Positions 1 to 12,609 of a stretch of 64,000 bases of DNA are shown here, piece by piece. A program made the translations under genes and the position numbers. The stretch comes from Sipunculus nudus (lineage: Eukaryota > Annelida > Sipuncula > Golfingiida > Sipunculidae), in assembly GCA_026874595.1 (NCBI GenBank), contig CM049317.1, positions 24,138,401 to 24,202,400 of the forward strand, given 5' to 3'. The notes under the pieces are model-generated. The model saw nothing but the letters and a program-made list of their open reading frames with translations. It was not told the DNA's origin and did not search any database. Positions within the stretch are counted from its first letter, which is position 1; every line of letters begins with the position of its first letter.

Positions 1-640
1 AGGTGCCCCTGTGGTGAAGCATTGTCCAGAAACACCTGTATTTGGTTTTCCTCAGCTGGCTGTTCTTAGTATGTGGCTTTGCCTGTCTCGAAGCCACCAG
101 GCCTGCTGATTAGCATAGTCAGTAATACAGGAAGCACATAGGCAATGAGGACATTCTTCAGCCCCCTGTCTGTGCTGTGGCAGCAGGGGGCCTTCGGGTT
201 CCTCTCTCTCTCCTGGTGGCTAGTCCCCTTCTCCTTGGTCACACATTGTACCCTCTGACACCACTGTGACATGTGATCTTGAGAGGCTACATCTAAGTTC
301 AAACCACTGAGCCTAAACAAATTATTTCCGGTTTCTTCTTGTTCACCAGTAACCCCCCCCCCAAAAAAAACTATTATCTTCCTTTAAGGTTCCATACTGG
401 TGTGTAACTGTAATAATGTCATTCGTTACAGGACTAATAAACACCAATCTAGGTCTGCAGTGATTAAATATAGATTGCCACTCAAAACACACGATTTATC
501 GGGGATCATCGCCATATACTTACCTGATGGTAGCAGTCATGTAAATTCTAGATTTCCATTTGGATACGTACATGTCAAGTGGGATGCTGCCCTCTCGGTA
601 TGAGAGGTTCACTGAAGGGGCAGGGTGGGATCATATCGGC
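1..640. other. Noncoding stretch, no gene recognised
   Basis: No family or repeat was recognised. A C-run followed by an A-run lies near 350-371. A short minus-strand frame at 66-320 contains one hydrophobic patch but has no ATG-supported or splice-supported structure, so I do not call it an exon. Confidence 0.5.
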
Positions 641-644
641 CATC

Positions 645-1325
645 AACGCATGGCAAAAATGGTTGCCGCATTTAGCAAAAGTGTAAAGGAGGTGGCATCT
701 GATTCCTGTTAAACTGCAATACCTGTGGAGATTTGCGGCTATGAGATTCTTACAGATGGTCTAAAGATTATATAAGATGCTCGTCATAGTGGAAGAAAGA
801 ATGCTAAGGATACTGATGTTGTCTGAATTGGCTATAAGACTCATAAAGTTATAAGAAATGAACAAATCACAAAATCTGATGAGAGTACGATACAGAAACA
901 TGAACTAATTGGCACTCAGCGCCTGTGTGGATACTTTGATCAAGCAAACATAGATATAGATGTTCATGCCTATGACAGCTATGGGACAATTAACAAATAC
1001 ATCCGTGAACAAAGAATATTTACAAACAATCAGAACGATACTTTGCATGCTGCATGTTCAGTGAAAAAAAGCAAATTCTAAGATTTCCTAAAGGACCTTA
1101 GTACAAGCATAATGAGACCTGGCACTGGCAGCAAAGTGACAAATTGGGATCTGTCACAACACATTTTCACTGGGTCATGAGAAACTGTAAAGGTGAATTC
1201 AGTGAATTTAGAAAAAAATCTAGACAAAATTATAAATCATTATACTTCTAGATGCAAAACAGATCAATATTAAGAACCATCAATAGTTATCCTCACAAGT
1301 TCCAAAGCAGCTGACCTGCTATCTG
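645..1325 (+). pseudogene. Decayed DNA-transposon transposase
   Basis: The plus strand can be read as a transposase-like protein broken by several stops and at least one frameshift. Recognisable pieces in order are DARHSGRKNAKDTDVV near 780-825, GYKTHKVIRNEQITKSDE near 835-885, KHELIGTQRL near 897-927, a YFDQANIDIDVHAYDS stretch near 930-980, and after a frame change HFHWVMRNCKGEF followed by INHYTSRCKTD near 1160-1265. From memory this order, with an acidic RHS-type motif followed by KDTDVV and THKV blocks, resembles a repetitive protein family in animal genomes that I take to be a DNA-transposon transposase. I cannot name its superfamily. No terminal inverted repeats were found. The locus is not functional as it stands. 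Confidence 0.55.
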
Positions 1326-2085
1326 CGGTAAATTAAAAAATCAATAGTTTACAGGATTGCTAGTTCCTATACAATAGCTCTAGACACCTTTTATGTTGAA
1401 GGCTTCAACATTGTGTTAAATATTGTTCATAATAAACGTATAGTCTTTCGAAACGTTTAATATAATGCTTGTTTTTTCATATACTGCATCACATGTTTGA
1501 CCTACTTGTGTCAGGATCCAAGTAAAAAACAGCAAAGCAGCTGCAAAGGTTACCCTGGTAAAACATGTTTGAAACTATGAGCTCTATGCACACATGTGCC
1601 CTACTCACCTTCAAAAGTTGTAAATTTATTAATGTTAGTAAAAAGCTGCCCTCCTCACAGCAGTAATGTCAATATATGAATCCCATGGAAACCTTTGTTG
1701 CGAATGGGGTATTATGAGTTAGGCGACACGGTCAGAGGGGACCAAGCCATTCTAATCCGAACATGTAATCTTGACGCAAAGTGTTAAACCAATTCGACCA
1801 CTTCTGAGATTAATATCGCAAAGGTTGTGGGAGAAGAAAGAGGGGTCTTGGAAATGTGATTTGGAGTCCGTGGTGGGGTTTTGTTTATCCCAATCAGAAA
1901 TTTAACATGTGTGACAAATATATTTTTATCATATGGCAATGTTTAAATAGAGAAATATTCAAATGAAAAATAAGATTCTAGATTGTTCTAGATTGAAATT
2001 AAAAAAAAAAAGTAAAAATAAAACTTCCCTAAATGCTCAAACTGTTAATTTTGTTTATGTCTCATTTAAAAATTACATCTTATGT
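1326..2085. other. Noncoding stretch, no gene recognised
   Basis: AT-rich unique-looking sequence between the transposase relic and the minisatellite. Frames are short and broken and no repeat boundary was seen. Confidence 0.5.
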
Positions 2086-2089
2086 CAGA

Positions 2090-2822
2090 TTTCTGGTGAC
2101 TAATAGATAAATCGTAAAATCTGCTGAATAATTGATAAATGATGAAGTCTGCTGACTAATTATTAAATGATAAAGTCTGGAGACTAATTGAGAAATGATG
2201 AAATCTGCTGACTAACGGATGAATGATGAAGTCTGGTGACTAGTTTATAAATGATATAGTCTGGTGACTAATTTATAAATGGTGAAATCTGGTGTGTAGT
2301 TGATAAATGATGAAGTCTGGTGACTTATAGATAAATGATGAAGTCTGGTGACTAATTGATAAAAAATGAAATCTGGTGACCATATGATAAACCATGAACT
2401 GTGAGGACTAAATGATAAATGCCGAAGTTTGGTGACTAATTGATAAATGATGGAATGTGACGGCTTATTGCTAAAAAATGAAATCCGGTGACAAAATAGT
2501 AAATCATGAACTGTGATAGCTAATTGATAAGTGCTGAAGTTTGGTGACTAATTGATAAATGATGGAATGTGACGGCTTATTGCTAAAAAATGAAATCCGG
2601 TGACAAAATAGTAAATCATGAACTGTGATAGCTAATTGATAAGTGCTGAAGTTTGGAGACTAATTTTAAATGATGGAATGTGATGACTGAATGATAAATA
2701 ATGAAATCTGGTGACTAATAGGTAAATCATAAACTGTGATGACAAATTGATTAATTCCAAAGTTTGGTTACTGTTTTTTGAATGATATAATCTAGTAACT
2801 AATAGATACATGATGAACAAGG
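2090..2822. repeat. 28-bp minisatellite with 112-bp higher-order unit
   Basis: About 26 degenerate copies of a 28-bp unit are present, roughly GGTGACTAATTGATAAATGA followed by TGAAATCT. In the middle the array has a longer register: the block starting near 2441 recurs almost exactly at 2553, a spacing of 112 bp, which is four 28-bp units. Outside that block the copies have diverged from one another. This points to an old 28-bp array in which a four-unit segment was duplicated more recently. Open frames across it are by-products of the repeat. Confidence 0.9.
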
Positions 2823-4020
2823 AAAACTATTGAAAAGTTGTACAATTCACCAATTTAATATGTTTATTGGGTTTCTTGTATTAAATTTATATTTTGTTAT
2901 TGGGAGCAGTCTTGTTGTTCTAGTTGAAATGGGTAAACAAATGCTGATAATTATGATATTACGGTTTCCTTAATAAAATATACAAATATTTACTCATTTG
3001 AACCTTTTTAGTGTATATTACTTTTTCTTTATGTAAATAAAAGAATCATTGAATAAAACAAATAGATTCAGAATAGAATTTAATGGACGGTGATTTCGGA
3101 AGGGGAATAAATTTGTACCGCGCTGAATACTTACTTTTGTGAACAACTACATTAGAACTGTTGCTCTCACGAACTCCAGAGAGACAAAGTATTTTTTAAA
3201 TCAAATTTTGTGTTTATAATTCAACTGTTTTAATTGATTAGACTTAAATATTACATTGAAACTAAAATTTCAATATCACGAAGGTTGTGTCAACTTCGAG
3301 ATTTTACTTCTTGGCAACTTTTCATAGAATGGTTTTTGCCCGTCCGTCAAGGCCTATCAACAGGTAGTGGAATTCTTGTCCAGGATTAAGACTTTTTTTT
3401 AGCTAGGATAACATTGAGGTCAAAGTGTATTCCCTTTAGTTGAACTTTGTATCTGTGGTGAGCCAAAGATATTATTGAAAAGAGTTACTTAGGTCAGTGA
3501 ATTTATTCCATGGGTCGATTCCTGACCCGATTCTCTCTTAAAAGCCACATTTATCAATACGAATACTGAGTAAACCATTGGCACTATGCCCCTTCAGCCA
3601 TATATTTAATCTCAATTGTTATTATTTTGAATAACGGCGCCCGGTCCATGTTGGTGCAGTATAGACATTGCAAAGTTCCGCGTCCTGAAGGTAGAAAAAA
3701 ACGGGATCACTCTGGGCTCCATCTAAAATCCTCATGGCCATGATATTTCAAATTGCTATCTCATGCTCCTTACCTAAGTACACTAGAAGGTTGGAAAGCT
3801 TAAACAGTTTCAGTTTCGGTGTCATACTTTAGGATTTCCTCTACAAATAAATTACAACAAAACAGCAATCTGGGTTTAAAATCACCAAATGGATGAAAGG
3901 TCTGTCTTAATTTAGAATGATTATCATTTATATGCCAAAACCGTATACTGCCAGTGAATGGGATTTGTGCTTTACTTAAAGGTATCGAGGGTTACGGGCT
4001 TTACTACCTCCATTATACGC
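2823..4020. other. Noncoding stretch, no gene recognised
   Basis: AT-rich sequence without coding signal. A B-box-like GGGTCGATTCC at about 3511-3521 could be a weak tRNA-like trace, but no A box is convincing. Confidence 0.4.
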
Positions 4021-4024
4021 GATG

Positions 4025-4095
4025 ACCCTATAGCTACTAAGTGACTTACCTAAGAGCCATAGGATCGAGTCCACACTCTAGGCCCGCTACCAAGA
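4025..4095 (+). repeat. Possible tRNA-derived SINE head
   Basis: ATAGCTACTAAGTGAC resembles a tRNA D-arm or A box. It is followed about 30 bases later by AGGATCGAGTCCAC, close to the RNA polymerase III B-box consensus GGTTCGANTCC. No anticodon stem fits a real tRNA, so a degraded SINE head is the likeliest reading. There is no second copy in the window to confirm a family. Confidence 0.3.
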
Positions 4096-4406
4096 TAATT
4101 GATTCTCTCATCGACTCTGAACCATTGGATCGCCTAGTTTATCATCCGGGATTAATTGGTAAGTCAACTTGAGTGTTTAGTAGGGGTGCATCTATGTAAG
4201 GATATATGGAATATCCCACACTTCCGCCCGTAACGTGTGTTATTTGGGTGAAGTAGTAAAGTGGTTATATACTTACAAGTCTGTCACGGACAGAAATAAC
4301 ACTGATATACTAACCAAGTGAGACGGTTAATCTGAATTTTCTGACCGTTGTAATCTTACAAAATAGATGCCTCATGAGAGTATTTCCCGATATGTAATAA
4401 AATCGA

Positions 4407-4408
<2 letters not shown>

Positions 4409-4454
<46 letters not shown>
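4409..4454. repeat. (AT)n microsatellite
   Basis: An uninterrupted run of about 23 AT units that abuts the truncated end of the LTR copy to its right. Confidence 0.95.
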
Positions 4455-4457
<3 letters not shown>

Positions 4458-4911
4458 TGATGGACATACATTTTGTCAAGGAGATAAAAAAATCACTAGG
4501 CAGCGTGAAATGTCTAGGGGAATGAATAAAGAATAATGAATAAAGTGTTTTTTTTAACAAATAACTATAATTTGTTCTTAAAACAACCCTAACATTACAA
4601 CACACTAAATCAATACAATTATACAGTATAACTTCTCGCCCCAAGCCGAGAATTTTCCACTTCTCGAACAGTCTAAAGAATCTAATACAGTGCACACGTT
4701 ACAGGAATCTAGAAAAACATAGCTGTGTTTCTACGTACCAGGGTCCACACTCGAGCCCGAACCGGCTCGGCCAGGCGAGAAAGCCCTAAGCTAGCATGAT
4801 AACGAGAGTTCAACCAGTACGGATTAAACTGAGAATGTAACACGCGGCCAGGCACGGGCGCTACAGCACGAGTTACGCCCGTGTCACACAATAAAAAGGG
4901 CACCTGTAACA
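4455..4911 (-). mobile_element. Solo LTR copy 1, truncated and internally deleted
   Basis: This is a member of the TGTTAC...GTAACA repeat family also present at 22829-23670, 50919-51728 and 56330-57125. Its U3 terminus reads TGTTACAGGTGCCC on the minus strand and ends exactly at 4911. The opposite terminus is lost into the (AT)n array at 4454. Compared with the copy at 56330-57125, a central block that includes the TATA box and the segment downstream of it is missing. Shared landmarks include the CTAGGCAGCGTGAAATGTCT block near 4497-4516. The short minus-strand frames here are not genes. Confidence 0.75.
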
Positions 4912-7740
4912 ATATATATACATCATGTAACTAGAAATATAACTGTTCTTTGTGTTAATCCTATATAATGTGGTTAATTTTGTAAATGATATTGCGTATG
5001 TCATTAACAATATTAGCTCCATGTTGCTAACATAATATTTTGGTGATAATTAATGAATAAATGTATTTTCTGAAATTTACAGAACACATACATAAGAAGG
5101 GAAAAGTAAGATTATGATGCTCAATTAGCAAGAAGAGTCAGATAATTTACGGCTTTCGTATCGGATGCCGGTGAGATAATTTAGTTCCGTAAATAGTTAC
5201 TTTCACAAATTACTTTAAATAAGCAGAAACGTTGCTCTGCCCGTTCACATTGCCAAATAAGCAAAATACAATTAGTCCTGGTAATTACCTAAATTTCCAA
5301 AAGCAGGCACAGCATGAATATTCAGAAAAGCATGTTTCCTTTTTGAAACAAAGCTAATCACTCTATACATAAGTGATAAAGGCAGAAAAAGAAGCTGATA
5401 CCTAATGGGTAAGAAATCGGTAACAGAAATGATTGGACGAAGTATTTTAAATAGTTTTTAAATTATTCGATTAGCTTTTTAAAGCATTTCCCTTATTAGT
5501 TAATTATTTGGAGACTTTTTTCCAATAACAATTCACGGTTGTAAAATAATTCATTTTTTTATTATTTATTTAAATTTTTCTCCTGTAAATGTTATAAGAA
5601 CTGTATTGTTGGCATAATGATAGGATAAATTGTCCTTCTAAATAAATTATTATTCCGCTATTTGATAAAGTTAGGAAATAATACTGTATCCTCATAATAG
5701 TTTTTAGGATTTATCCGCCGTCCTACTGGTATTCTTTCATTTCGTAACATATTAGTTTAACGTCGTTTATGGTTATTTGATTTCTGTTCTTAATCAAAAA
5801 CGAGGAAAAATCTCCGGGCCTTATAAATTTAGCCGTTTAAGGGTAAAATAAAATAATTTCGTTATTCCATGAATGACCACAAGGATGATTAAACCCAGTG
5901 TTAAATGAAAGGCTAGCTAATTAACAGGACAATGATATTTTAAACTCTAACAAAAAAATAAGAACTGCTCTGCCAGATAGGCGACAACCTCTCTCTGTTA
6001 CCTAGAAAATGTGCCAATTTCTTCTCTGTTATTGAATAACTCGCCAATTAGGTGAATGTGGTAACCCTTGCAAATTTCTCTTTCGTCTTCTCGTTTTCCT
6101 TTTAATCTTCGCTCTAATGAAATCTCTGTAGAGGCCTTTACATCGATAAGTCTTTGCCGTTAGTCCTTTTGATTTCCCGTGAGGAAGGATTTTTTTATCT
6201 TCTTACAATGCCCAGGGAAATCCGGTGCTCCAGATCAACATCAGGTTATTGTCAGGCAAATATTAATTCAAGCACTACAAACAATTTATTTGCGATAGCA
6301 GCTTCCAATTTTCAGCGGCAATTATTCAAGGTAATCCAAGTTAATGAAGCAATGAACGGTGCAGAAGTTTGGAAGTTAATAACTACAACAGCCCTGCAAA
6401 TGATATGCCCAACACCCGTGATCCTGCTCGCTATTATCAGAGTGCAATAAATACAATAAATACCTTTTCACCTTAAGCGCGTTGGTGATTATAACGTATT
6501 CAGCAGTTATGCCTTTTTCTGTCCAATTTGATGCATCCTTGCTAACCCGTTTCTCCTCATTATTCACTATTATTTCAAATAAGACGATTTAATCATTATG
6601 CAAATGACCAGCACGATCAACAAGTTGGTTAATTATCAATGTTACTGGAAATGTCGACATCTGATATTTACATCTATCAGATATGTGTGTACAACAAATA
6701 CCGAAGGAACGGGAGACAAACAACAACTTTTGTTTGCACAACTTATGTAAGAGAACAAAGTATTTATACTTATGTTCAGTGTTCGAAAGCCTTGAACAAG
6801 TTATGAATTTTGAAGTTTTAAAATTCAGTACTCAAAAAGTAATAATTTCTGGGAACTTTCAAAAAGTAATTAAAAAGTCATTAATTGTTATTTGCACGCT
6901 ATCTAGAAATGTCTACCATCCATACCCTTTTTCTGTGGGAAAATTAATGAAGCGCCGCAACCACAGTGCGTGGTAATGTACCGAACACCATGAGAGAAAG
7001 GTCAGGAAATAATTAGTTGTGAAAATATTTTATAATGAGTAGACACCATGAAGATTATCACAGCTTTAGAAAAAAATGCTTATCAAGGGAAATTATATTA
7101 AAGAGCTGTTCTTTATGTAATTAGTGTAAATATTATTATTCTTTAATATGATGCCAATTTTGAGCAAAGAATCATATTTTTTTATGGTTTGATTATGTAA
7201 TTAAAACAAATAATGATGATCCATCACTATGGAAACGGCTAGGATAACTTACAGCCAATGTGTGGCTGGGTGTACACTAATTATTTGACTCTCTCCGTCA
7301 CGCGAAACTTGTCTTTGCATTTCAAAATGGTATGAATTAGGCCTTGTGACAATGAACAAATGGTCACATTTAGTGATGGCCGGTTCAATTTGAGGGAAAT
7401 CTGGTTTTTGATTCGTGTGTTACCGGAGGTATAGGTGGATTTTTGTCAAGGTCTTTGACAGAACCTGGGCTACTTCAAACCTTTGAAAATAAGACATCAA
7501 CAAGACACCAAGAAACACGTATACCATAAGTTACCAAGTGGTAAATATTTAGACAAATTAATCCTAAGTGAAAGGCAAAAGAACTGGGAATACAGTGTTT
7601 GAGCTGTACTTTTGACACCAGGCCTATCAAAATGGATAATTATGAGGTCTTGATTTATTTGGTTAGTTCAATGGTGAACGTTTAGAAATAATAGAGGAAA
7701 GATGCCTTAGGCGATAACTTTGAAGATGCCACTCCAAGGT
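4912..7740. other. Noncoding AT-rich stretch, no gene recognised
   Basis: No open frame matches a known family. Many TAATTA and ATTA cores occur in non-repetitive sequence (for example 5450-6000 and 6540-6620), as would be expected of either random AT-rich DNA or regulatory DNA. No mobile element was identified. Confidence 0.45.
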
Positions 7741-7763
7741 AAGCGCCAATGTATCCTAGAAAC

Positions 7764-7904
7764 ATGATACAGCGCAGCTCCAGGCCACCCGCACGTCAAG
7801 GGCAAGACGAGAAGTCGGATGAGCCATCACAGCAACAGCACCCGCCCTTACTCTGTGATGAACACCCCAGTCACCAGCACGCAGTGACTCCTCCAGAACT
7901 CTGA
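7764..7904 (+). other. GC-rich 46-codon frame, possible exon
   Basis: An ATG-started frame of 46 codons stands out from AT-rich surroundings by its higher GC content and its Gln, His, Pro, Glu and Asp bias (for example the run DEKSDEPSQQQHPP). Just upstream, AAG|GTAAGC at 7735-7743 matches a splice-donor consensus, but it lies on the wrong side to serve this frame as its own donor. There is no family match. It could be part of a disordered protein tail, an old exon, or chance. Confidence 0.2.
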
Positions 7905-8640
7905 CAACGAACTACTATAGAGCAATCTTATTTATCATCATCAGGAAGGACAAAATAATGTAATATAAATTATGCATTTTACATACATCATTGCGCAACA
8001 AGCATGCTTACACAGAATTCAGAACGAAAATACTTATTGTTTAAACTTCGTATCGTTTTAGGCCGTTCCAACCTGGTTGCGCATTATATAACGTGATTTA
8101 TTTCCTTGTCCGCAAAAGTACTTGAAGGTGTTATGTGGTTTAGGAGGTTTCTAAAAATAGCACTCATAATCAAATGTTGCATGTTGCTTTTAAAATTATA
8201 ATATAACACCCATGGCAGCAGCCATTTCTTTTAATTTTTTTTATAATTCTAATGTTTAAAAATGATTGATAAAAATAAAATATTACGATTGACTATGGAA
8301 AATAGAAAGAGAAATATGAAACGAGACGTTCATTTTTAATTAAAGAGAAGCTGGCTGCTTTTCATCTTCACTTTTTGTATTAATTTTATTCATTTTGTTT
8401 AAAATACTAATAATTCCATTTTAAATTTGAATCTAGCAAAAACACCAGCTGAGCTAATGTGGGAAGCGTCCTTAAAGCTCAAGCATTTACGAGATGCACG
8501 GTATCGGGTCTCCATTAGTTTTATTTGCCTATAGCATTGACCCACTGGCTAGAAAAATGATATAAAATAATCGAAGTTTGTGTTATATCTTTTTTAAATA
8601 TTTTTTTGTTTGAGGTAAATTTTTGAATGTAGCTTAACTA
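7905..8640. other. Noncoding stretch, no gene recognised
   Basis: AT-rich sequence with no open frame of note and no recognised repeat. Confidence 0.45.
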
Positions 8641-8647
8641 AGTATAC

Positions 8648-8905
8648 GTACATCTACATAATTCCATTCCTGTTTCGGACGACGTTATAGGGCATTTTCA
8701 CACGGTTCCTTTCATTTTATATCCTGGTGTTAACCTGGCTCGTTGACTATTGCACCTGCGGCCCTTGGTGTGTAATCATTCCCTTTGTTGGGCCATACAA
8801 CCGAGGAACCCCCAAAAGGCGAACTTGTCTGGATGTGAAACTCACCCTGGGTGGGGGCCGACCGTGGAAAATCGAACAGCGTTGGCTGAGATAAGAACTC
8901 CTGAT
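8648..8905 (-). mobile_element. SINE copy, same family as 62.4-62.7 kb
   Basis: Read on the minus strand, this segment shares ordered landmarks with the copy at 62410-62727: a GGCTGAG block near 8883, the CATACAACCGAGGAA block near 8796, and a tail containing GTACATCT...ATAATTCCATT near 8650. The tRNA-like head is poorly kept here, so this copy is more decayed or is 5' truncated. A SINE of this type would be copied by a partner LINE; I cannot tell which one. Confidence 0.55.
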
Positions 8906-9880
8906 TTTTGTTATATTTACAGTAAAACCTTGAAATTAAGACCATCAATGAAACCTCGATGAATTGGTCGTATTTTCGAAGTGGACAAGTAAGCGGGCTT
9001 TGACAACAAGGATCAAACAACCGCCAGTCTGATTATACGTTGTTAATTATAAGTGCTCTGTGGCGTCATGTAGCAGGTTATCGCTTTTTTTAGGATTAAG
9101 CATTAGCTCATCTTCCAACCTGTACATGATAACACCAAAAAATATAAAATGTTATTTAACCATGTCGAACAACGTTTTTAAGTTAAACTGATAACTGATA
9201 TAACGTTATAAATTCATAACCAAACCCATCTGCAACGTCAATCTGGTGGCGCACAAGTCCGGCGTACAAACCGCTTCGCTAGAAAAGCAAGCTTCACTAG
9301 CGAGAAAGTCCAGTCCGCTTTTATGTCACCCCGTAACAATATGATATATTATTAATAATAATTTAATGTGTACAATGAATGTTTGTTCAGTATTTTTTAA
9401 TAATAATAATCCTTTACCATGGGCAAGTCATGTGAGTATAAATGCTGTTTCTTTACCAGATCAAAGGTAAGGAATTGAGTCTCATACACATAACGGCAGA
9501 CCTGATAAAACAGTATGAAACCATGACGCAACAATCTCAGCTGTGGTCTTACAATCCATAAACACACTGGATCTGTGCCCTGCACTTGTTTGATCTGTTA
9601 ACCTGTATTAATCAACGATTCTACGCTACATTTGGCACACTCCACCCTTTTCCAGACAATATTTACCTTGTACGTAGTCGGTTAGTTGGTTAAATTAAAT
9701 GCCAGAAAAAAATACAAGAAAAATGATGTGCCTGTAATTCCAATTAGGTTACATATGTGATACAAACACCACAAACAATCATGACCCTGAAAAGTGGTCG
9801 TTTTTCCGAGGACGACGCTACAATTTCTTATATTGGCGTATTTTTTTAGAAGATAGCAGGCATATATTTAATTAATATTA
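8906..9880. other. Noncoding stretch, no gene recognised
   Basis: Nothing recognised. Short AT-rich frames only. Confidence 0.45.
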
Positions 9881-9882
9881 TT

Positions 9883-9920
9883 TTATTATTATTATTAGTT
9901 TATTATTATTATTATTATAT
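9883..9920. repeat. (TTA)n microsatellite
   Basis: Interrupted TTA/ATT trinucleotide run. Confidence 0.9.
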
Positions 9921-9924
9921 GGGT

Positions 9925-10335
9925 TGTCCTATAGTGATCGCCTTGTCCGTCCGCCCCTCACGGCATTCGTCCATTGGTCCATTTTCTCAAATAGAATACA
10001 TTTGATCTTTCTAAGATTCACAGGGATGATTATTGCCTAAAAGGGCTAGAGCCCTTGAGCATTACGGACCCACTGAGAATTGCCGCGGGAGAACAACATG
10101 TGATTTATCTTCGCGCGTAATATCTAAAAGTGAATATGGTTGATCCTTCTCAAATTCATAGGGATAATTTGTGTGTCTAGGCTTTCAAATTACAGACCAA
10201 CTGGAAATCCAATATGGCTTTCACGCACAATATTTAAAGAGATTAGTCCCTTTTGGATTAGTTGTGGTAGTAAATTAAAGATCAGTCTAACATCCAATAT
10301 GGACACAGGGCTGCAATTGTGAGGAACTAGCAATC
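9925..10335 (+). repeat. Degenerate copy of the CACAGGGATGATTG repeat
   Basis: Begins with CCTATAGTGATC and a GTCCGTCC run, then carries about two degenerate units with ATTCACAGGGATGAT, AGAGCCCTTGAG and AATTACAGACC landmarks. The same start and unit are present at 62730-63440, where they form a cleaner 144-bp tandem array. The shared start suggests one dispersed element family with a variable number of units. Confidence 0.65.
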
Positions 10336-11440
10336 GCGTCGCCTTAACTGTGGAAGTTTACGGTCCAACACCTTCAGTTATTCCTGTTTCAAGAAAGCAG
10401 AGTGGAAACTTCAACAAAGTTAAGTTTCTATTCCGCTTCATAGATCTACAAACATTTTAATAACTCGAATAAAATAACACTATATTAAGAACTTACTTTG
10501 AAAAGCAATGGTAATAATGATTCATGGAAAGAGTCTTCGTTAACGTACATACCATAAAAATCCAGTATATTAAACAAATATAAAACACAGTTGGAATTTT
10601 AAAATATGCCGGTGGCATTTAAAGCTTCTAGTTAAGGTAAAGTATTTTGGAGTGGGCCACATATATTATTAATCTGAAAGGACAAGAAATGAGCCATAAA
10701 ACCATTTCTAAATGTTAAAATGTTTTCATTTTTCTTCATGGGTGCAGGGGATAATAGCTAAAACCTATACAACTAAAACATGGGTGCCCTGGGGACGTTA
10801 TGGATCATTATCAAGGGAGATTGGAACAGACCTTAAATTGGTTTCCCGGGGATCACGAATCACCATAAGTATCTAAAATGATTTCAGATTTAACCAATTA
10901 TAGTCATGTGTTAATGATATCCAGGATTTACGTTCGAATGGGATGTCGTTGCAGGAGTGATTAAACGCATTTCATGATGACAATCTCGAGCAAGGCGTTT
11001 TATTCACCATTAAATTGTACAAAATATGGAATCTTCAGTTTCGTAGGATTCTTTAAATGTCACTCGGGAATAAATGTCGGATCTTTTTTATCCGTCAACG
11101 TTGACGTACGGTAATTACATGAATATTAATGAGGATTCAGTGCAGCTAAGCAAAATGACACGTTTCTTTTCTGCTCTATGAAAATACAAATTTGTTTTCT
11201 GCTTTATGGGGATAGCAATTTTATGGGTTTTTGTGTATTTTTTGGCCTTGATTACGTAAAGACATATGTGCGATTATGTTGTGAAAAGCCTTTGGAAATT
11301 ATTTTTTTCTAATTTCCAAAGCCAAATTAAGAATTGTCGAAAGGTCAGAAAATGTTCTAAGTTTGCCGTTCTATAGTTAAAGAACACAAGAAGGATTACA
11401 TATCAATGTTTAAATAGAATATACATTTGATATTAACTCA
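10336..11440. other. Noncoding stretch, no gene recognised
   Basis: Unique-looking AT-rich sequence. Around 10900-11150 it includes GTCAACGTTGACGTACGGTA and several ATTA/TAAT cores, which could be a regulatory element, but no function can be assigned. Confidence 0.4.
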
Positions 11441-11443
11441 TTG

Positions 11444-11488
<45 letters not shown>

Positions 11489-11510
11489 GCGTGTGTATAT
11501 ACATGTATAT
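11444..11510. repeat. Compound (TA)n(TG)n microsatellite
   Basis: A (TA)9 run passes directly into about 13 TG units and then into mixed GTGTATAT. Confidence 0.95.
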
Positions 11511-12375
11511 TAATATATGTGTCTATGAATCCTTCTTCTTGACGCACTGCTAAATTGTGGTTTATAACATAGATATATCCATGCTGTCTGGGGGAAGTTT
11601 CTATTAAATGAAGACGAATACGACATAATAATATGCGATTTGGATGTAATTATACATAATCGTTCGGATTTTTTATGACACTGATCATTCTGAGCTCAGA
11701 ATCCCACCTAAGTACACGCATGGGGTGGTGACTTAATTGTACTCTCAGATATATTTAACATTTTAGTCACTCTTGGTGGCTACTTTTCCAGACGTTCGAA
11801 GCTTGTGTTTTGTAGTGTGTTTCGGGCTTAAGAATCAAGTGTCGTCACGTACAGAAGATAAGACATCAGTGCAAATATCTATATAATTAAATAATGATCC
11901 ATTTGTTTTGCGCATTCGCGGTTTCTAACCAAGAACATTACACTTCAGCGTAAATATTGATAAGTCTAGATTTGATTATGACGTACCTGCATTATATACC
12001 ATTGCAAGATATCCAGAAAGCAGCTAAGTAAGTGAATTGTCAAGATCCCTATTTATTCACGTCCTGCACTGCTATAAACATAAGCCCACCACTGATGGCG
12101 ATAACATTTTTGGAGTTAGAATGCTGTATATAGATAATGAAGATCATCTAGAAGGCAGTGATGGACGGTCCTATAATCCTAGCCTGACTCTCGGCTCTCA
12201 AACCCCTGGCCCAGGGTTTATGAAGGCATGATGGTGTTAGAGACGACGTCACACTGTTTCACCATTACGACGCAGCGCCATAACTCACGTCCAATTCTCC
12301 AGTTTCTGGGCAAGGTCCTATATTGGCTAACACGTACAACCGCGACCGGATTTCATCTAGATTGCGTAAACAGTT
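11511..12375. other. Noncoding stretch, no gene recognised
   Basis: No gene or convincing repeat. A frame at 12037-12231 has no recognisable domain. Confidence 0.45.
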
Positions 12376-12377
12376 CA

Positions 12378-12540
12378 CGTTTAAGTTAGCATCCCTGGCT
12401 ATATGGCTTTGTTTCGCCTACAGATTTAATGTTGCGATATATTGGTATATGTGGAAGCGTTTAAGATAGCATCCCTGGCTATAGGGCTTTTGTATCGCCT
12501 ACAAATTTAATGTTGCGGTATATTGGTATATGTGGAAGCG
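12378..12540 (+). repeat. Direct tandem duplication, 80-bp period
   Basis: The segment starting CGTTTAAGTTAGCATCCCTG at 12378 recurs at 12458 with few differences, through the shared end TATATGTGGAAGCG. Two units are present. Confidence 0.9.
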
Positions 12541-12609
12541 TGATGAGATCCAAATCAAGGAATTTTAATTGTATTGACAGGAAACAAGTGTGTTTTTATA
12601 TTGTATAAA

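Noticed and set aside
881-908. CTGATGA...GAAAC resembling a hammerhead core
   Set aside because: The 12 bases between the boxes cannot form stem II and no stem I or III pairs. It lies in decayed transposase coding sequence.
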